Of a stretch of DNA of 64,000 bases, positions 49,582-57,736 are shown piece by piece. A model generated the notes under the pieces. That model had not been told where the DNA came from, did no database searches, and saw nothing but the letters and a program-made list of their open reading frames with translations. The position numbers and the translations under genes are program-made. Location: NCBI RefSeq assembly GCF_001422245.1, contig NZ_LMMM01000002.1, positions 150,090 through 214,089 of the forward strand, in the 5' to 3' direction. This stretch comes from Rhizobium sp. Leaf262. Its GTDB lineage: Bacteria > Pseudomonadota > Alphaproteobacteria > Rhizobiales > Rhizobiaceae. Position 1 is the stretch's first letter. The number at the start of each line of letters is the position of its first letter.

Positions 49582-49854
49582 GTGCAGCAGCTTTCTTCTC
49601 TCTTGCTGGTCTTCATCACCCTGACGATCCTCAGCGCCCATGTCGTGACCGGTGCCGCAAGCGATGGCAAATGGGGCGAGGGCATCGCTGCTCTCATCAT
49701 CGGCCCGCTCGCCTTCTTCTTCGTGGCCCACACCGTGCTCTATCTCGGTGCCCGGCTTGTGCGCGGCAGGGAGGGGGTGGCGTCTTACACAGCCAGCAAG
49801 ATCAATCGCATCTCGGCGCTGATGACGATCTTGGCGGCTATGGCTGCGGCTTGA
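49582..49854 (+). CDS. Small two- or three-helix membrane protein of unknown function
   Basis: 90 aa from a GTG with CGGAG 8 bp upstream (a TTG at 49558 gives 98 aa). Hydrophobic segments are LLLVFITLTILSAHVVTGA, GIAALIIGPLAFFFVAHTVL and SALMTILAAMAAA, with a positively charged loop RLVRGREG between the last two. The family was not recognised. A large inverted repeat begins 33 bp after the stop. Confidence 0.62.
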   Translation: MQQLSSLLLVFITLTILSAHVVTGAASDGKWGEGIAALIIGPLAFFFVAHTVLYLGARLVRGREGVASYTASKINRISALMTILAAMAAA

Positions 49855-49886
49855 GTGGGGGGGCGTTGGGTGTTGGTGGGTGCGGC

Positions 49887-50047
49887 TCACCCCCCTCTGT
49901 CCTGCCGGACATCTCCCCCACAGGTGGGGAGATCGACTTGTGGAGACCTCTCACCCATCTTGACGGTCGAGTATCAAGTGGGGAGCATGCGCCCAGCTGA
50001 TCTCCCTCCTTGTGGGGGAGATGTCCGGCAGGACAGAGGGGGTGCCA
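49887..50047. repeat. Long inverted-repeat intergenic element, copy 1
   Basis: Arms of about 45 bp (CCCCCTCTGTCCTGCCGGAC ... and its complement ending GTCCGGCAGGACAGAGGGGG) flank a middle of about 65 bp that is not conserved. Related copies lie at 51347-51518 and 63561-63769. Each arm also contains an inner dyad CTCCCCCAC/GTGGGGAG. Confidence 0.88.
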
Positions 50048-50078
50048 CGAGCTCATCACTCGCCGTAGCACCGCAGCC

Positions 50079-51122
50079 CTACTCAAACCGATCAATAATA
50101 CTGATCCCGCTCTCCCTGAACGTATCCATCGCAGGCAATGCCGTCACCGCATCCGACAGCGTAATATGCCGCCCGATCAGCTTTTCCGGCGAAAGCTTGC
50201 CCGACCTGATCATCGCCAGCATATCATCATAACGCCAGGCCTGCATGCCATGGCTGCCGTAGATCTCCAGCTCATGCGCAATGACACGCGCCATCGGAAT
50301 TTGCGGCATGGAGTGGTCAGCCAGCATCAGGCCCACCTGCACATGGCGGCCGCGACGGCGCAGGTTGGTGATGGAGTTGCAGCAGGTCTGCGGATGGCCC
50401 AGCGCATCGACGGAGACATGCGCGCCGCCGCCGGTGATGTCGCGAACGGCCTCGCTGACATCGGCAACCTCGCGGCTGTTGATGGTGGCGGTCGCGCCCA
50501 GCGCTTTCGCCAGCGCCAGCTTGTCGTCGGCAATGTCGATGGCGACGACCTGCGCGCCGAGCCCGGCGCCGATCATGATGGCCGAGAGGCCCACGCCGCC
50601 GCAGCCATGCACAGCCAGCCACTCGCCGCCCTTCAGCCGACCCTGATCGACCACGGCGCGGAACGAGGTGGCGAAGCGGCAGCCGAGGCTGGCGGCCGTA
50701 TCGAACGCCATATCGTCAGGCATATGCACAAGGTTCTGGTCGGCATAGTCGATGGCGACATATTCGGCGTAGGAGCCCCAATGGGTAAAGCCCGGCTGGA
50801 ACTGCGTTTCGCAGACCTGCTGGTTGCCGGAGCGGCATTCCTGGCAATGGCCGCAGCCGGAGACGAACGGCACGGTGACGCGGTCACCGACCTTGAAACG
50901 CATGACGTTTTTGCCGATGGCGGAAATGACGCCCGCAAACTCATGGCCCGGCACATGCGGCAAGCGGATATCACTGTCATGACCCATCCAGCCGTGCCAG
51001 TCACTGCGGCAGAGCCCGGTCGCCTTGACCGCAATCACCACGCCGCCCGGTGTCGATTCCGGGTCCGGCAGGTTCGCGATAAGAGGGGCTTCACCGAAGC
51101 GTTCGTAGAACAATGCGCGCAT
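50079..51122 (-). CDS. Zinc-dependent alcohol dehydrogenase (MDR family)
   Basis: 347-aa medium-chain dehydrogenase. Catalytic zinc ligands are Cys38 in [10 protein letters not shown] and the His/Glu pair of PGHEFAGVI. The structural zinc loop is [15 protein letters not shown]. The cofactor motif [18 protein letters not shown] is followed by Asp in [12 protein letters not shown], which favours NAD. AGGAGATC precedes the ATG. It lies downstream of the ABC-transporter genes on the same strand, but 444 bp away across a repeat, so cotranscription is doubtful. The substrate alcohol is unknown. Confidence 0.9.
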   Translation of the reverse strand: MRALFYERFGEAPLIANLPDPESTPGGVVIAVKATGLCRSDWHGWMGHDSDIRLPHVPGHEFAGVISAIGKNVMRFKVGDRVTVPFVSGCGHCQECRSGNQQVCETQFQPGFTHWGSYAEYVAIDYADQNLVHMPDDMAFDTAASLGCRFATSFRAVVDQGRLKGGEWLAVHGCGGVGLSAIMIGAGLGAQVVAIDIADDKLALAKALGATATINSREVADVSEAVRDITGGGAHVSVDALGHPQTCCNSITNLRRRGRHVQVGLMLADHSMPQIPMARVIAHELEIYGSHGMQAWRYDDMLAMIRSGKLSPEKLIGRHITLSDAVTALPAMDTFRESGISIIDRFE

Positions 51123-51177
51123 GACTGATCTCCTGAGATGGACTTGTCTAGCCCGATCTCCCGGTGAGAAACAGTGC

Positions 51178-51250
51178 GTCAGTCTGCTACAATCATCAAA
51201 TCTTCTGATGCGAATTTCAGCGTGATGTGCTCGCCGATATCAGGTGGTGT
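51178..51250 (-). pseudogene. Remnant of a duplicated ABC-transporter ATPase 3' end
   Basis: 73 bp match the last codons of the intact ATPase gene (51566-51638) at 67 positions. The frame is kept and encodes [20 protein letters not shown] followed by VAD and the stop. No start or remaining gene is present. The copies are separated by an inverted-repeat element. Either a partial duplication or the relic of a deleted paralogous transporter would explain it. Confidence 0.8.
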
Positions 51251-51346
51251 ATTTCCCGATGCCGTCGTCACTAGACCGTTGGAGTGAAAATCGGAATCTC
51301 TTTTTGGATGCGATATTCTCTCCTTGGCGCATTGAAATACAGTAGG

Positions 51347-51518
51347 TGTGGCTTACCCCCCTCTGCCCTGCCGGGCATCTCCCCCTCAAGGAGGGAGATC
51401 GGATGGGCGTCCCGACATCACTTCAATCTCGACGGATGAGATAGCCGAGCGGCCAACACGAGTCGATCTCCCCACCTGTGGGGGAGATGTCCGGCAGGAC
51501 AGAGGGGGGTGAGCCACA
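51347..51518. repeat. Long inverted-repeat intergenic element, copy 2
   Basis: Outer arms TGTGGCT ... AGCCACA, inner arms CCCCCTCTGCCCTGCCGGGC and GTCCGGCAGGACAGAGGGGG, with an unrelated middle. It sits between the ATPase gene and its 3' remnant. Confidence 0.88.
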
Positions 51519-51566
51519 GCCGCTGTCGTGCATTGCGTGATAGACTTGAAAGCCACCTTCCGGGGG

Positions 51567-52625
51567 TCAGTCTGCCACAATCATCAAATCTTCTGATGCG
51601 AATTTCAGCGTGATCCGTTCACCGATATCAGGTGGAGTCTTGCCGGGGTCGTTGAACATATCGAAGGAGAGCGTCGCTCCGCCCACATCCATGCGTGTCC
51701 GGATGACCGAGCCGAGGAAGTGGCTGGAGGTCACGGTGCCTGATATGGCAACGTCGCCGACATTGGCTTCACCGAGAGAGCCAGCCTCGGGCCGCAACGC
51801 CACGGTGACCTTCTCGCCATTGCCTTTGCCCAGCGGCTTCTTCAGCGAAACCTGCTGGTCGCCGATCTGGATCGTGCTGGTGGATGCATCGACAACGGTG
51901 GCATCGATCAGGTTCAACGTACCCACGAAGGATGCGACAAAGCGGGTTGCTGGCTTGTTGTAAATGTCGAAGGGTGTTCCGATCTGGTCGGCGCGACCGG
52001 CATTCATCACCACGATGCGGTCGGAGATGGTGAGCGCCTCTTCCTGATCGTGTGTCACGAAAATGGTGGTGATGCCGAGCTTGCGCTGAATACTGCGGAT
52101 TTCTTCGCGCAGCGAAACGCGGATCTTGGCATCGAGCGCAGACAGCGGCTCGTCCAGCAGCAGAACCTGCGGCTTGGGAGCGAGCGCGCGCGCCAGCGCC
52201 ACGCGCTGCTGCTGTCCGCCGGACATCTGGTAGGGGTAGCGGTCGGCCAGGTGATCCAGATGGATCAGCGCCAGCATTTCCTTCACCCGCGCATCGATTT
52301 CCGCCTTGGGCTTGCCCGCGATCTGGAGGCCAAAAGCGACGTTTTCGTAAACATTCATATTGGGAAACAGCGCATAGGCCTGAAACACCATGCCGATATT
52401 GCGCTGGTTGGGTTTCAGCGCCGTCTGGTCCTTGCCCTTGATGACGATGGAGCCATCGCTCGGCGTTTCGAAACCGGCAATCATGCGCAGGATCGTGGTC
52501 TTGCCGCAGCCCGATGGCCCGAGGAAGGAAACGAATTCTCCCTGCTCGATCGCCATGTTGAAATCATGGACGACCTGAACCTGACCGAAGGATTTTTTGA
52601 TGTTCTGAAGTGTCAAAAAGCTCAT
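51567..52625 (-). CDS. ABC transporter ATP-binding protein (spermidine/putrescine/Fe3+ type)
   Basis: 352-aa ATPase of the PotA/FbpC class. Walker A GPSGCGKTT is at residues 38-46, the Q-loop is in GMVFQAYALFP, signature LSGGQ-like MSGGQQQRVALARALA, Walker B LLLDEPLSALD, and the switch His in FVTHDQEEAL. A C-terminal TOBE_2 domain covers about 270-350. The ATG at 52625 (MSFLTLQNIKKSFG) is chosen over the longer frame; GAGG lies upstream. It energises the importer formed with the two permeases and binding protein upstream. Confidence 0.94.
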   Translation of the reverse strand: MSFLTLQNIKKSFGQVQVVHDFNMAIEQGEFVSFLGPSGCGKTTILRMIAGFETPSDGSIVIKGKDQTALKPNQRNIGMVFQAYALFPNMNVYENVAFGLQIAGKPKAEIDARVKEMLALIHLDHLADRYPYQMSGGQQQRVALARALAPKPQVLLLDEPLSALDAKIRVSLREEIRSIQRKLGITTIFVTHDQEEALTISDRIVVMNAGRADQIGTPFDIYNKPATRFVASFVGTLNLIDATVVDASTSTIQIGDQQVSLKKPLGKGNGEKVTVALRPEAGSLGEANVGDVAISGTVTSSHFLGSVIRTRMDVGGATLSFDMFNDPGKTPPDIGERITLKFASEDLMIVAD

Positions 52626-52636
52626 AAAATAAATCC

Positions 52637-53419
52637 TCAGGCCTTGGGGGCCAAGCCTTTTTGGTAACGCGAGACGAGCTGGATCAGGCCCAGGCAGCCC
52701 CATGTGATGCCGAAGGAAATCACGGCCAGCGCTGCAGGCTCATAGGCGCGGTTGGCGCCGAGAAGCTGCATGTAAGGGCCGAAGGCCGGACGGTTCAGCA
52801 GCGCTGCCATGGTGAATTCACCGATGACGATGGCGAAGGTGAGGAACGCGCCTGACAGTACGGCCACCAGCACATTCGGCAAAATGATGCGGGCGAGAAT
52901 GGTCGTCCACCCGGCACCGAGGCTTTGCGCGGCCTCCGTCAGCGTGGTGATGTCGATGGTGCGAAGCCCGGTATCGACGGCGCGGTACATATAGGGCAGG
53001 GCGAGCGTGGTATAACCGAACATCAACAGCAGATTGGTGCCAGATGTCGTGCCCGTCAGCGGCAGCCAGCTGGAGGTGTTGTAGAGCCTGATGTAACCGA
53101 AGACGATGACGATGGCGGGAATGACCAGCGGCAGAAGCGTGATGAATTCGATGACGGGCCGCAAGGCAGGCAGTTTCAGCCGCACCCAATAGGCCGTCGG
53201 CACCACCAGCAGCACGCCAAAGATGATGGTGACCAGCGCCATGATGACGGAGAAGGTAAAGGTTTCCTGAAAGCGCGGATCGCCCAGAACCTTGGCGTAG
53301 GCGTCGAAGGAATATTCGCCGCGGCGCATTTTCAGTGAGAAGTTGGTCATGCCGATCAGCGGCAGGGCGAAATAGAGCAGGCCGAACAGCAGCGCGCCCC
53401 AGGCGAAAATCCGCTTCAT
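52637..53419 (-). CDS. ABC transporter permease (PotC-like)
   Basis: 260-aa inner-membrane subunit with about six helices. The cytoplasmic EAA loop that docks on the ATPase reads LTEAAQSLGAGWTTILARII. The first helix is FAWGALLFGLLYFALPLIG. The ATG overlaps the stop of the other permease (ATGA), so the pair is translationally coupled. It lies 11 bp before the ATPase gene. Confidence 0.92.
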   Translation of the reverse strand: MKRIFAWGALLFGLLYFALPLIGMTNFSLKMRRGEYSFDAYAKVLGDPRFQETFTFSVIMALVTIIFGVLLVVPTAYWVRLKLPALRPVIEFITLLPLVIPAIVIVFGYIRLYNTSSWLPLTGTTSGTNLLLMFGYTTLALPYMYRAVDTGLRTIDITTLTEAAQSLGAGWTTILARIILPNVLVAVLSGAFLTFAIVIGEFTMAALLNRPAFGPYMQLLGANRAYEPAALAVISFGITWGCLGLIQLVSRYQKGLAPKA

Positions 53420-54306
53420 TTCAGCCACCTTTCACTGCGCGTGCGCATCCAGATGTAGAGCGTGTTGGCAATGCAGGTGACAAGGATCATGCCGAAGGCC
53501 AGCGCATAACCAAGATTGGGATTGCCCAACACGTCACCACGGATTTGCGCAAACAGCAGAATAGGCACGATGTTGAGCGACGAGCCGGTGAGCGCAATTG
53601 CCGTGGCAACCGCGCCGAAGGCATTGGCGAACAACAGCGAGAACGTGCCGAGAATGGAGGGCAGCAGAATGGGGAAGGCCACCATGCGCCAATATTGAAA
53701 GCCGCTTGCGCCCAGAATTTCCGCTGCCTCACGCCATTCGCGCTTCAAGCCGTCCAGCGCCGGAGTGATGATGAGGATCATCAGCGGTATCTGAAAAAAC
53801 AGATAGGTGATGGTCAGTCCCCAAAAGGACAGGATGTTGAAGCCGAGCAGGCGCAGGTCGAGCCCGACCTGTGTTTTCAAGAATACGGTCACGAGGCCGA
53901 CAGGGCCAAGTGTGGCGATGAAGGCGAAGGCCAGCGGCACGCCTGCGAACTGCGAAGCGACGCCGGAAAATGTAAGCAGAGGCGCGCGGATTTTCTGCGG
54001 CAGGCCGCCCAGCACCACGGCTGTGGCCACCCCGAAACCGATCAGACAGCCAAGGGCTGCCGAGGCAACGCTGATCTTGATGGAAATCCAGTAGGCCGAG
54101 AGAATGGACGTCGTGAAAAGATCAGCAAGGTTTTGCAGCGTAAAGCTGCCATCCGGCGTCTGAAAAGCGCCGATGACGATTTTCATCGTCGGCATGATCA
54201 AAAAGAGCAGAATAAAAATGGCAAATGGCAAAACACCCAGCCACTCCAGCTTCAGGCGTCGCCCGGCTGCTGGTCGCGATGGCGCGCCACTGATGTTTGA
54301 TGACAT
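53416..54306 (-). CDS. ABC transporter permease (PotB-like)
   Basis: 296-aa inner-membrane subunit with six helices; the first is LGVLPFAIFILLFLIMP. Its EAA loop is WREAAEILGASGFQYWRMVA. With the second permease it forms the translocation pore for the substrate delivered by the binding protein encoded just upstream, from which it is separated by a hairpin at 54355-54390. Confidence 0.92.
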   Translation of the reverse strand: MSSNISGAPSRPAAGRRLKLEWLGVLPFAIFILLFLIMPTMKIVIGAFQTPDGSFTLQNLADLFTTSILSAYWISIKISVASAALGCLIGFGVATAVVLGGLPQKIRAPLLTFSGVASQFAGVPLAFAFIATLGPVGLVTVFLKTQVGLDLRLLGFNILSFWGLTITYLFFQIPLMILIITPALDGLKREWREAAEILGASGFQYWRMVAFPILLPSILGTFSLLFANAFGAVATAIALTGSSLNIVPILLFAQIRGDVLGNPNLGYALAFGMILVTCIANTLYIWMRTRSERWLK

Positions 54307-54354
54307 ATCATGTTCCCAAACGCCGCGATCATTGCGGTCTTCTATACTGTAAAT

Positions 54355-54390
54355 CAGCCGCCCCGACCTTTGGAAATACCGGGGCGGCTG
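54355..54390 (-). terminator. Intercistronic hairpin between binding protein and permease genes
   Basis: Stem CAGCCGCCCCG / CGGGGCGGCTG with a 14-base loop, 10 bp past the binding-protein stop. There is no strong T-run, so it more likely attenuates read-through or protects the upstream mRNA than terminates fully. This would raise binding protein above permease. Confidence 0.6.
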
Positions 54391-54399
54391 TTTATTTCG

Positions 54400-55506
54400 T
54401 TACTTCACGTTGGCGCCGACAACCTTGTCCCAACCGCCGGTGACGGCAGCCTTGTTGGCATCCACGTCTTCGAGTGTCGGGAAGATTGCCTTTTCATAGG
54501 CTGCTGCTGGTGGCAGGGCGTCCAAGAGATCCTTTGGAATCTTGTTTGCCTTTGCCATCGCGTTGAAGCGGATCGGGTGGCAGAAGCCCTTCAACCAGCC
54601 AAGCTGGCCTTCGTCGGAATAGAGATGCTCCATCCACAGCTTGGCAGCGTTTGGATGCGGTGCGTAGGCGGAGATGCCCTGCACGTAAACGCCAGCCAGA
54701 ACGCCCTTTTCAGGAACAACGACTTCTGTCGGCGGGTTGCCGTTCAGCGTCTTTGCCCAGGACAGGGCGTTATAGTCCCATGCTACGATGATTGGTGTTG
54801 CGCCCTGTGCCAGCGTACCGGCCTTGCCGATGACGGGAACGAAGTTGCCAGCCTTGTTGAGCTCGGCAAAATACTTCAGACCGGCTTCGCCAGCTTCCTT
54901 GCCGTCTTTGGCACCCGTGGAAAGACCGGCAGCGAGAACACCCAGAATAGCCTGATTGGAGGCGCGCGGGTCACCGGCGAGAGCAACCTGACCGGCATAT
55001 TCCGGCTTCAGCAGATCGGCCCAGTCCTTTGGAGAATTGGTGACGAGGTCCTTGTTCACGAACATGGACATGACGCCGTAATAGTCGCCGTACCAGTAGC
55101 CTTCGGCGTCCTTCACATTGTCAGGAATTTCGTCCCAGGTGGAAACCTTGTAAGGCTGGAGGAGACCTTCCTTCTTGGCCTGTGGGCCGAAAGCCAGACC
55201 AACGTCGATCACGTCAGGCGCCTGCGGGCCCTTGTTGTCCTTGTTGGCCTTGATGGCTTCGACTTCGTCGGCAGAACCGGCGTCCGGGTTCAGTTCGTTC
55301 ACCTGAATTTCAGGATACTTGGCCTTGAAGGAGGCGATAACGTCGCCATAGCCGCACCAGTCGTGGGGCAGGGCGATGGTCGTCAGCATGCCTTCCTTCT
55401 TGGCGGCGGCGATGAGTTCTTCGCTCGGTGCGGCAGAGGCGATCGCGGTGGATGCGATGACCAGTGCTGTTGTCAGCGATAGCAGTCGGCGGCTGTGCGA
55501 GATCAC
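54400..55506 (-). CDS. ABC transporter periplasmic substrate-binding protein (AfuA/PotD-like)
   Basis: 368 aa. The signal peptide is LLSLTTALVIASTAIASAAP. The mature protein is a two-lobed binding fold (SEELIAAAKKEGMLTTIALP, later PDVIDVGLAFGPQAKKEGLL and VPEKGVLAGVYVQGISAYAP). The GTG at 55506 is preferred because AGAGGAG lies directly upstream; an ATG at 55530 has no ribosome site. Related proteins bind polyamines, Fe3+, thiamine or aminophosphonates. The adjacent amine-type genes make an amine or amino alcohol a plausible ligand. Confidence 0.9.
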   Translation of the reverse strand: MISHSRRLLSLTTALVIASTAIASAAPSEELIAAAKKEGMLTTIALPHDWCGYGDVIASFKAKYPEIQVNELNPDAGSADEVEAIKANKDNKGPQAPDVIDVGLAFGPQAKKEGLLQPYKVSTWDEIPDNVKDAEGYWYGDYYGVMSMFVNKDLVTNSPKDWADLLKPEYAGQVALAGDPRASNQAILGVLAAGLSTGAKDGKEAGEAGLKYFAELNKAGNFVPVIGKAGTLAQGATPIIVAWDYNALSWAKTLNGNPPTEVVVPEKGVLAGVYVQGISAYAPHPNAAKLWMEHLYSDEGQLGWLKGFCHPIRFNAMAKANKIPKDLLDALPPAAAYEKAIFPTLEDVDANKAAVTGGWDKVVGANVK

Positions 55507-55721
55507 GTTTAGTCTCCTCTTGTGTCTCATGCGTCTGGCGACGCTGATACGTGGGTTGCATGAACGTTATGTGACGGTTTTTTCAGGCGAGTTTTCGCCC
55601 TTATCTGGCCCCTGCCGTTTTATTGCCATCATTACGCCCTGTCGTCGCCATGATATTTAAAAAACGACATAAAAAATTCGTGTTGCGCCGTTGATCAGAA
55701 TTGTGCGCTGCCTCCGGCCCT

Positions 55722-56606
55722 CTACTTTTCTCCCTTTTCCGGTTTTCTGAACAGGCGTGTCTGCTCGAAGAGACCTTCGAGAGAGTTCATGCGCTGGCGG
55801 GTCTCGTCCCAGCTGTTGTTCTGCACGGCCTCGATCAGCGCTTCCACCACGAACAGCGTGACGACGGAGCTGTCCCACGCCGATGGCGCCTCGATGCGCA
55901 CGCGAAACGTATGTTCGGCAAAGCGCGAAACCGGTGAGGTCCACTGGTCGGTAAACAGCAATATGCGGACATTATTGTCATGTGCCACCTGCGCCAGCGT
56001 CACCATGTCCTGCTCGTAACGGCGGATATCGAACATCACCAGCACGTCTCCCGCGTTCATGTTCAGCATGAATTGCGGCCATGAGCTGGAGTTGGACGAC
56101 ATCAGCGCCGTCTTGGGGCGGATGACCTGCATGTGGGTGAAGAAATATTCGGCAATCGCCCCGGTAATGCGCCCGCCGACAAAGTAGAGGCTGCGTTTAC
56201 GATCGGACAGCAGGGCTGCGGCATTGTCGAAATCAGCGGTGTCGAGGTCGCTTAGCGTGTCGCGCAGATTGTTGGTTATCGCATCGGCAAAGCGGTTGAG
56301 AATGTGCAGGCCCGGCGCATTGCTGGCCCAGCGGTCATGCTTGGCAATGGGGTTGGAAATGGTGGCTTCCAGCTCCTGATGCAGCCGTGCCTGAAACTCC
56401 GCATAACCCTTGAAACCCAGCTTTTGCACCATGCGCGCCACGGTCGGCGTCGAAACGCCTGCATTTTCCGCAACGGTGGTGATGCTTCCCAGCCCTGAGA
56501 CCGGGTAATTACCAAGAAGACTTTCCGCCAGACGCTTTTCGGCACGCGTCAGGCTCTCGTAATGAGCCTGGATAACGTCCGAAACGGTCGCGGCAGAACT
56601 GTGCAA
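55722..56606 (-). CDS. MurR/RpiR-family transcriptional regulator
   Basis: 294 aa. The N-terminal HTH_6 domain spans about residues 5-80 (LTRAEKRLAESLLGNYPVSG, then VAENAGVSTPTVARMVQKLG). The SIS effector domain spans about 125-265 (SLYFVGGRITGAIAEYFFTH, VLVMFDIRRYEQDMVTLAQV). The start is a TTG with AGGGG upstream. It lies between the importer genes and the divergent catabolic operon and is the obvious local regulator of both. SIS domains usually sense phosphosugars, but this subgroup often controls amine or amino-acid operons. Confidence 0.9.
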   Translation of the reverse strand: MHSSAATVSDVIQAHYESLTRAEKRLAESLLGNYPVSGLGSITTVAENAGVSTPTVARMVQKLGFKGYAEFQARLHQELEATISNPIAKHDRWASNAPGLHILNRFADAITNNLRDTLSDLDTADFDNAAALLSDRKRSLYFVGGRITGAIAEYFFTHMQVIRPKTALMSSNSSSWPQFMLNMNAGDVLVMFDIRRYEQDMVTLAQVAHDNNVRILLFTDQWTSPVSRFAEHTFRVRIEAPSAWDSSVVTLFVVEALIEAVQNNSWDETRQRMNSLEGLFEQTRLFRKPEKGEK

Positions 56607-56692
56607 ATTTTTCCCCTAGCCGAGCTTTTCGCCGGTCTGTTAGCGCTGATTAAGATACGGCGGGCAGATGGAGTCAATCGAAAAAATGAAGA

Positions 56693-56739
56693 GAAAATTT
56701 CAAAAACCATTTGACACTTTGGTGCGCGTGAAGAATTCT
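56693..56739 (+). promoter_or_regulatory. Promoter and candidate operators of the catabolic operon
   Basis: Plus strand: -35 TTGACA (56711-56716), 17-bp spacer, weak -10 AATTCT (56734-56739). Two small dyads flank or overlap it: GAAAATTTC (56693-56701) and AAGAATTCTT (56731-56740). They are possible RpiR sites. The amidohydrolase gene starts 23 bp further on. Confidence 0.5.
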
Positions 56740-56762
56740 TTTCTAACTGTCGGGGGACAGTG

Positions 56763-57545
56763 ATGTTGACAGCGGGGTTCACCATGATGGTGCAAAGCCA
56801 GTTTTTCACAAGCGACGAGGCAGAGCCTGTTGTCGTGGAAAACGCTGACGGAAAGAGCCGCGTGCTGCTGGTGTGCGAACATGCGTCGCGCAGGCTGCCC
56901 GCCCGCTTCGGCACCCTTGGCCTCAGCGAAGACGTGCTTGCAAGCCATATTGCCTGGGATCCTGGTGCTCTCGCGGTCACCCGTCTTCTTTCGGCCAGTC
57001 TCGATGCGACCGTCATCTACCAGAATTATTCCCGGCTGATCTATGACTGCAATCGCCCGCCGGAATCTCCCTCGGCCATGCCTGTCACCAGCGAAATCTA
57101 TGACATTCCCGGCAATGCGGATTTGAGCGATGCGGAGCGGTTCGCGCGCACCTCGGCGCTCTATATTCCGTTTCATGATCGCATCGGCGAACTTGTCGCG
57201 GCTCGGCAAGACCCGGTTCTGGTGACGATCCACAGTTTTACGCCGGTCTACCATGGCAAGCACCGCGAAGTCGAAATCGGCATTCTGCACGATACCGACG
57301 CCCGGCTGGCCGATGTAATGCTGGCCCATGCCGCGGGCGCATCCTTCAAGGTGGAGCGCAACGAGCCCTATGGCCCGGAAGACGGCGTGACCCACACGCT
57401 GCGTCTGCATGCGCTGCCGAACGGGCTTTTGAACGTGATGATCGAGGTCAGAAACGACCTCATACAGGATGAAGAGGGGCAGCGGGTCGCTGCCGATTTT
57501 CTACATGGGCTTCTGGTGGCGGGGATTGCCACTGACGCCTCGTAA
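56763..57545 (+). CDS. N-formylglutamate amidohydrolase family protein
   Basis: 260-aa zinc-type amidohydrolase of the HutG/FGase fold. It shows VLLVCEHASRRLPARFG (family signature CEHA), DPGALAVTRLLSASLDATVI, YSRLIYDCNRPPESPSAMP and TIHSFTPVYHGKHREVEIGI. The ATG at 56763 follows CGGGGGACA; a GTG one codon earlier is possible. No histidine-utilisation genes are near, so N-formylglutamate is probably not the substrate. In this cluster it could release glutamate from a gamma-glutamyl product, which is inference. Confidence 0.87.
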   Translation: MLTAGFTMMVQSQFFTSDEAEPVVVENADGKSRVLLVCEHASRRLPARFGTLGLSEDVLASHIAWDPGALAVTRLLSASLDATVIYQNYSRLIYDCNRPPESPSAMPVTSEIYDIPGNADLSDAERFARTSALYIPFHDRIGELVAARQDPVLVTIHSFTPVYHGKHREVEIGILHDTDARLADVMLAHAAGASFKVERNEPYGPEDGVTHTLRLHALPNGLLNVMIEVRNDLIQDEEGQRVAADFLHGLLVAGIATDAS

Positions 57546-57736
57546 TTCGTTTCGCGGGAATTGCCTCGCGAAACTGGAGTGCCGCTGCACCGTCAAGAAT
57601 GCCGAACAATCGGCACGGGTGCAGCGTGGGAACAGCAGATGTGCATGGCGTGATCGGGTTTTCCATCGCGCCGAGACTGGGGCAAAATCGGCCATTCCGG
57701 CTGACAGCCTGTTTTTCTTGATCAGGAGAGAACGGC

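Noticed and set aside
49887..51518. CRISPR array suggested by repeated CTCCCCCAC blocks
   Set aside because: The blocks are paired inverted arms and not direct repeats with uniform spacers, and no cas gene is present.
56763..57545. N-formylglutamate amidohydrolase as part of histidine degradation
   Set aside because: No hutH, hutU, hutI or hutF gene is nearby; the neighbours point to amine metabolism.
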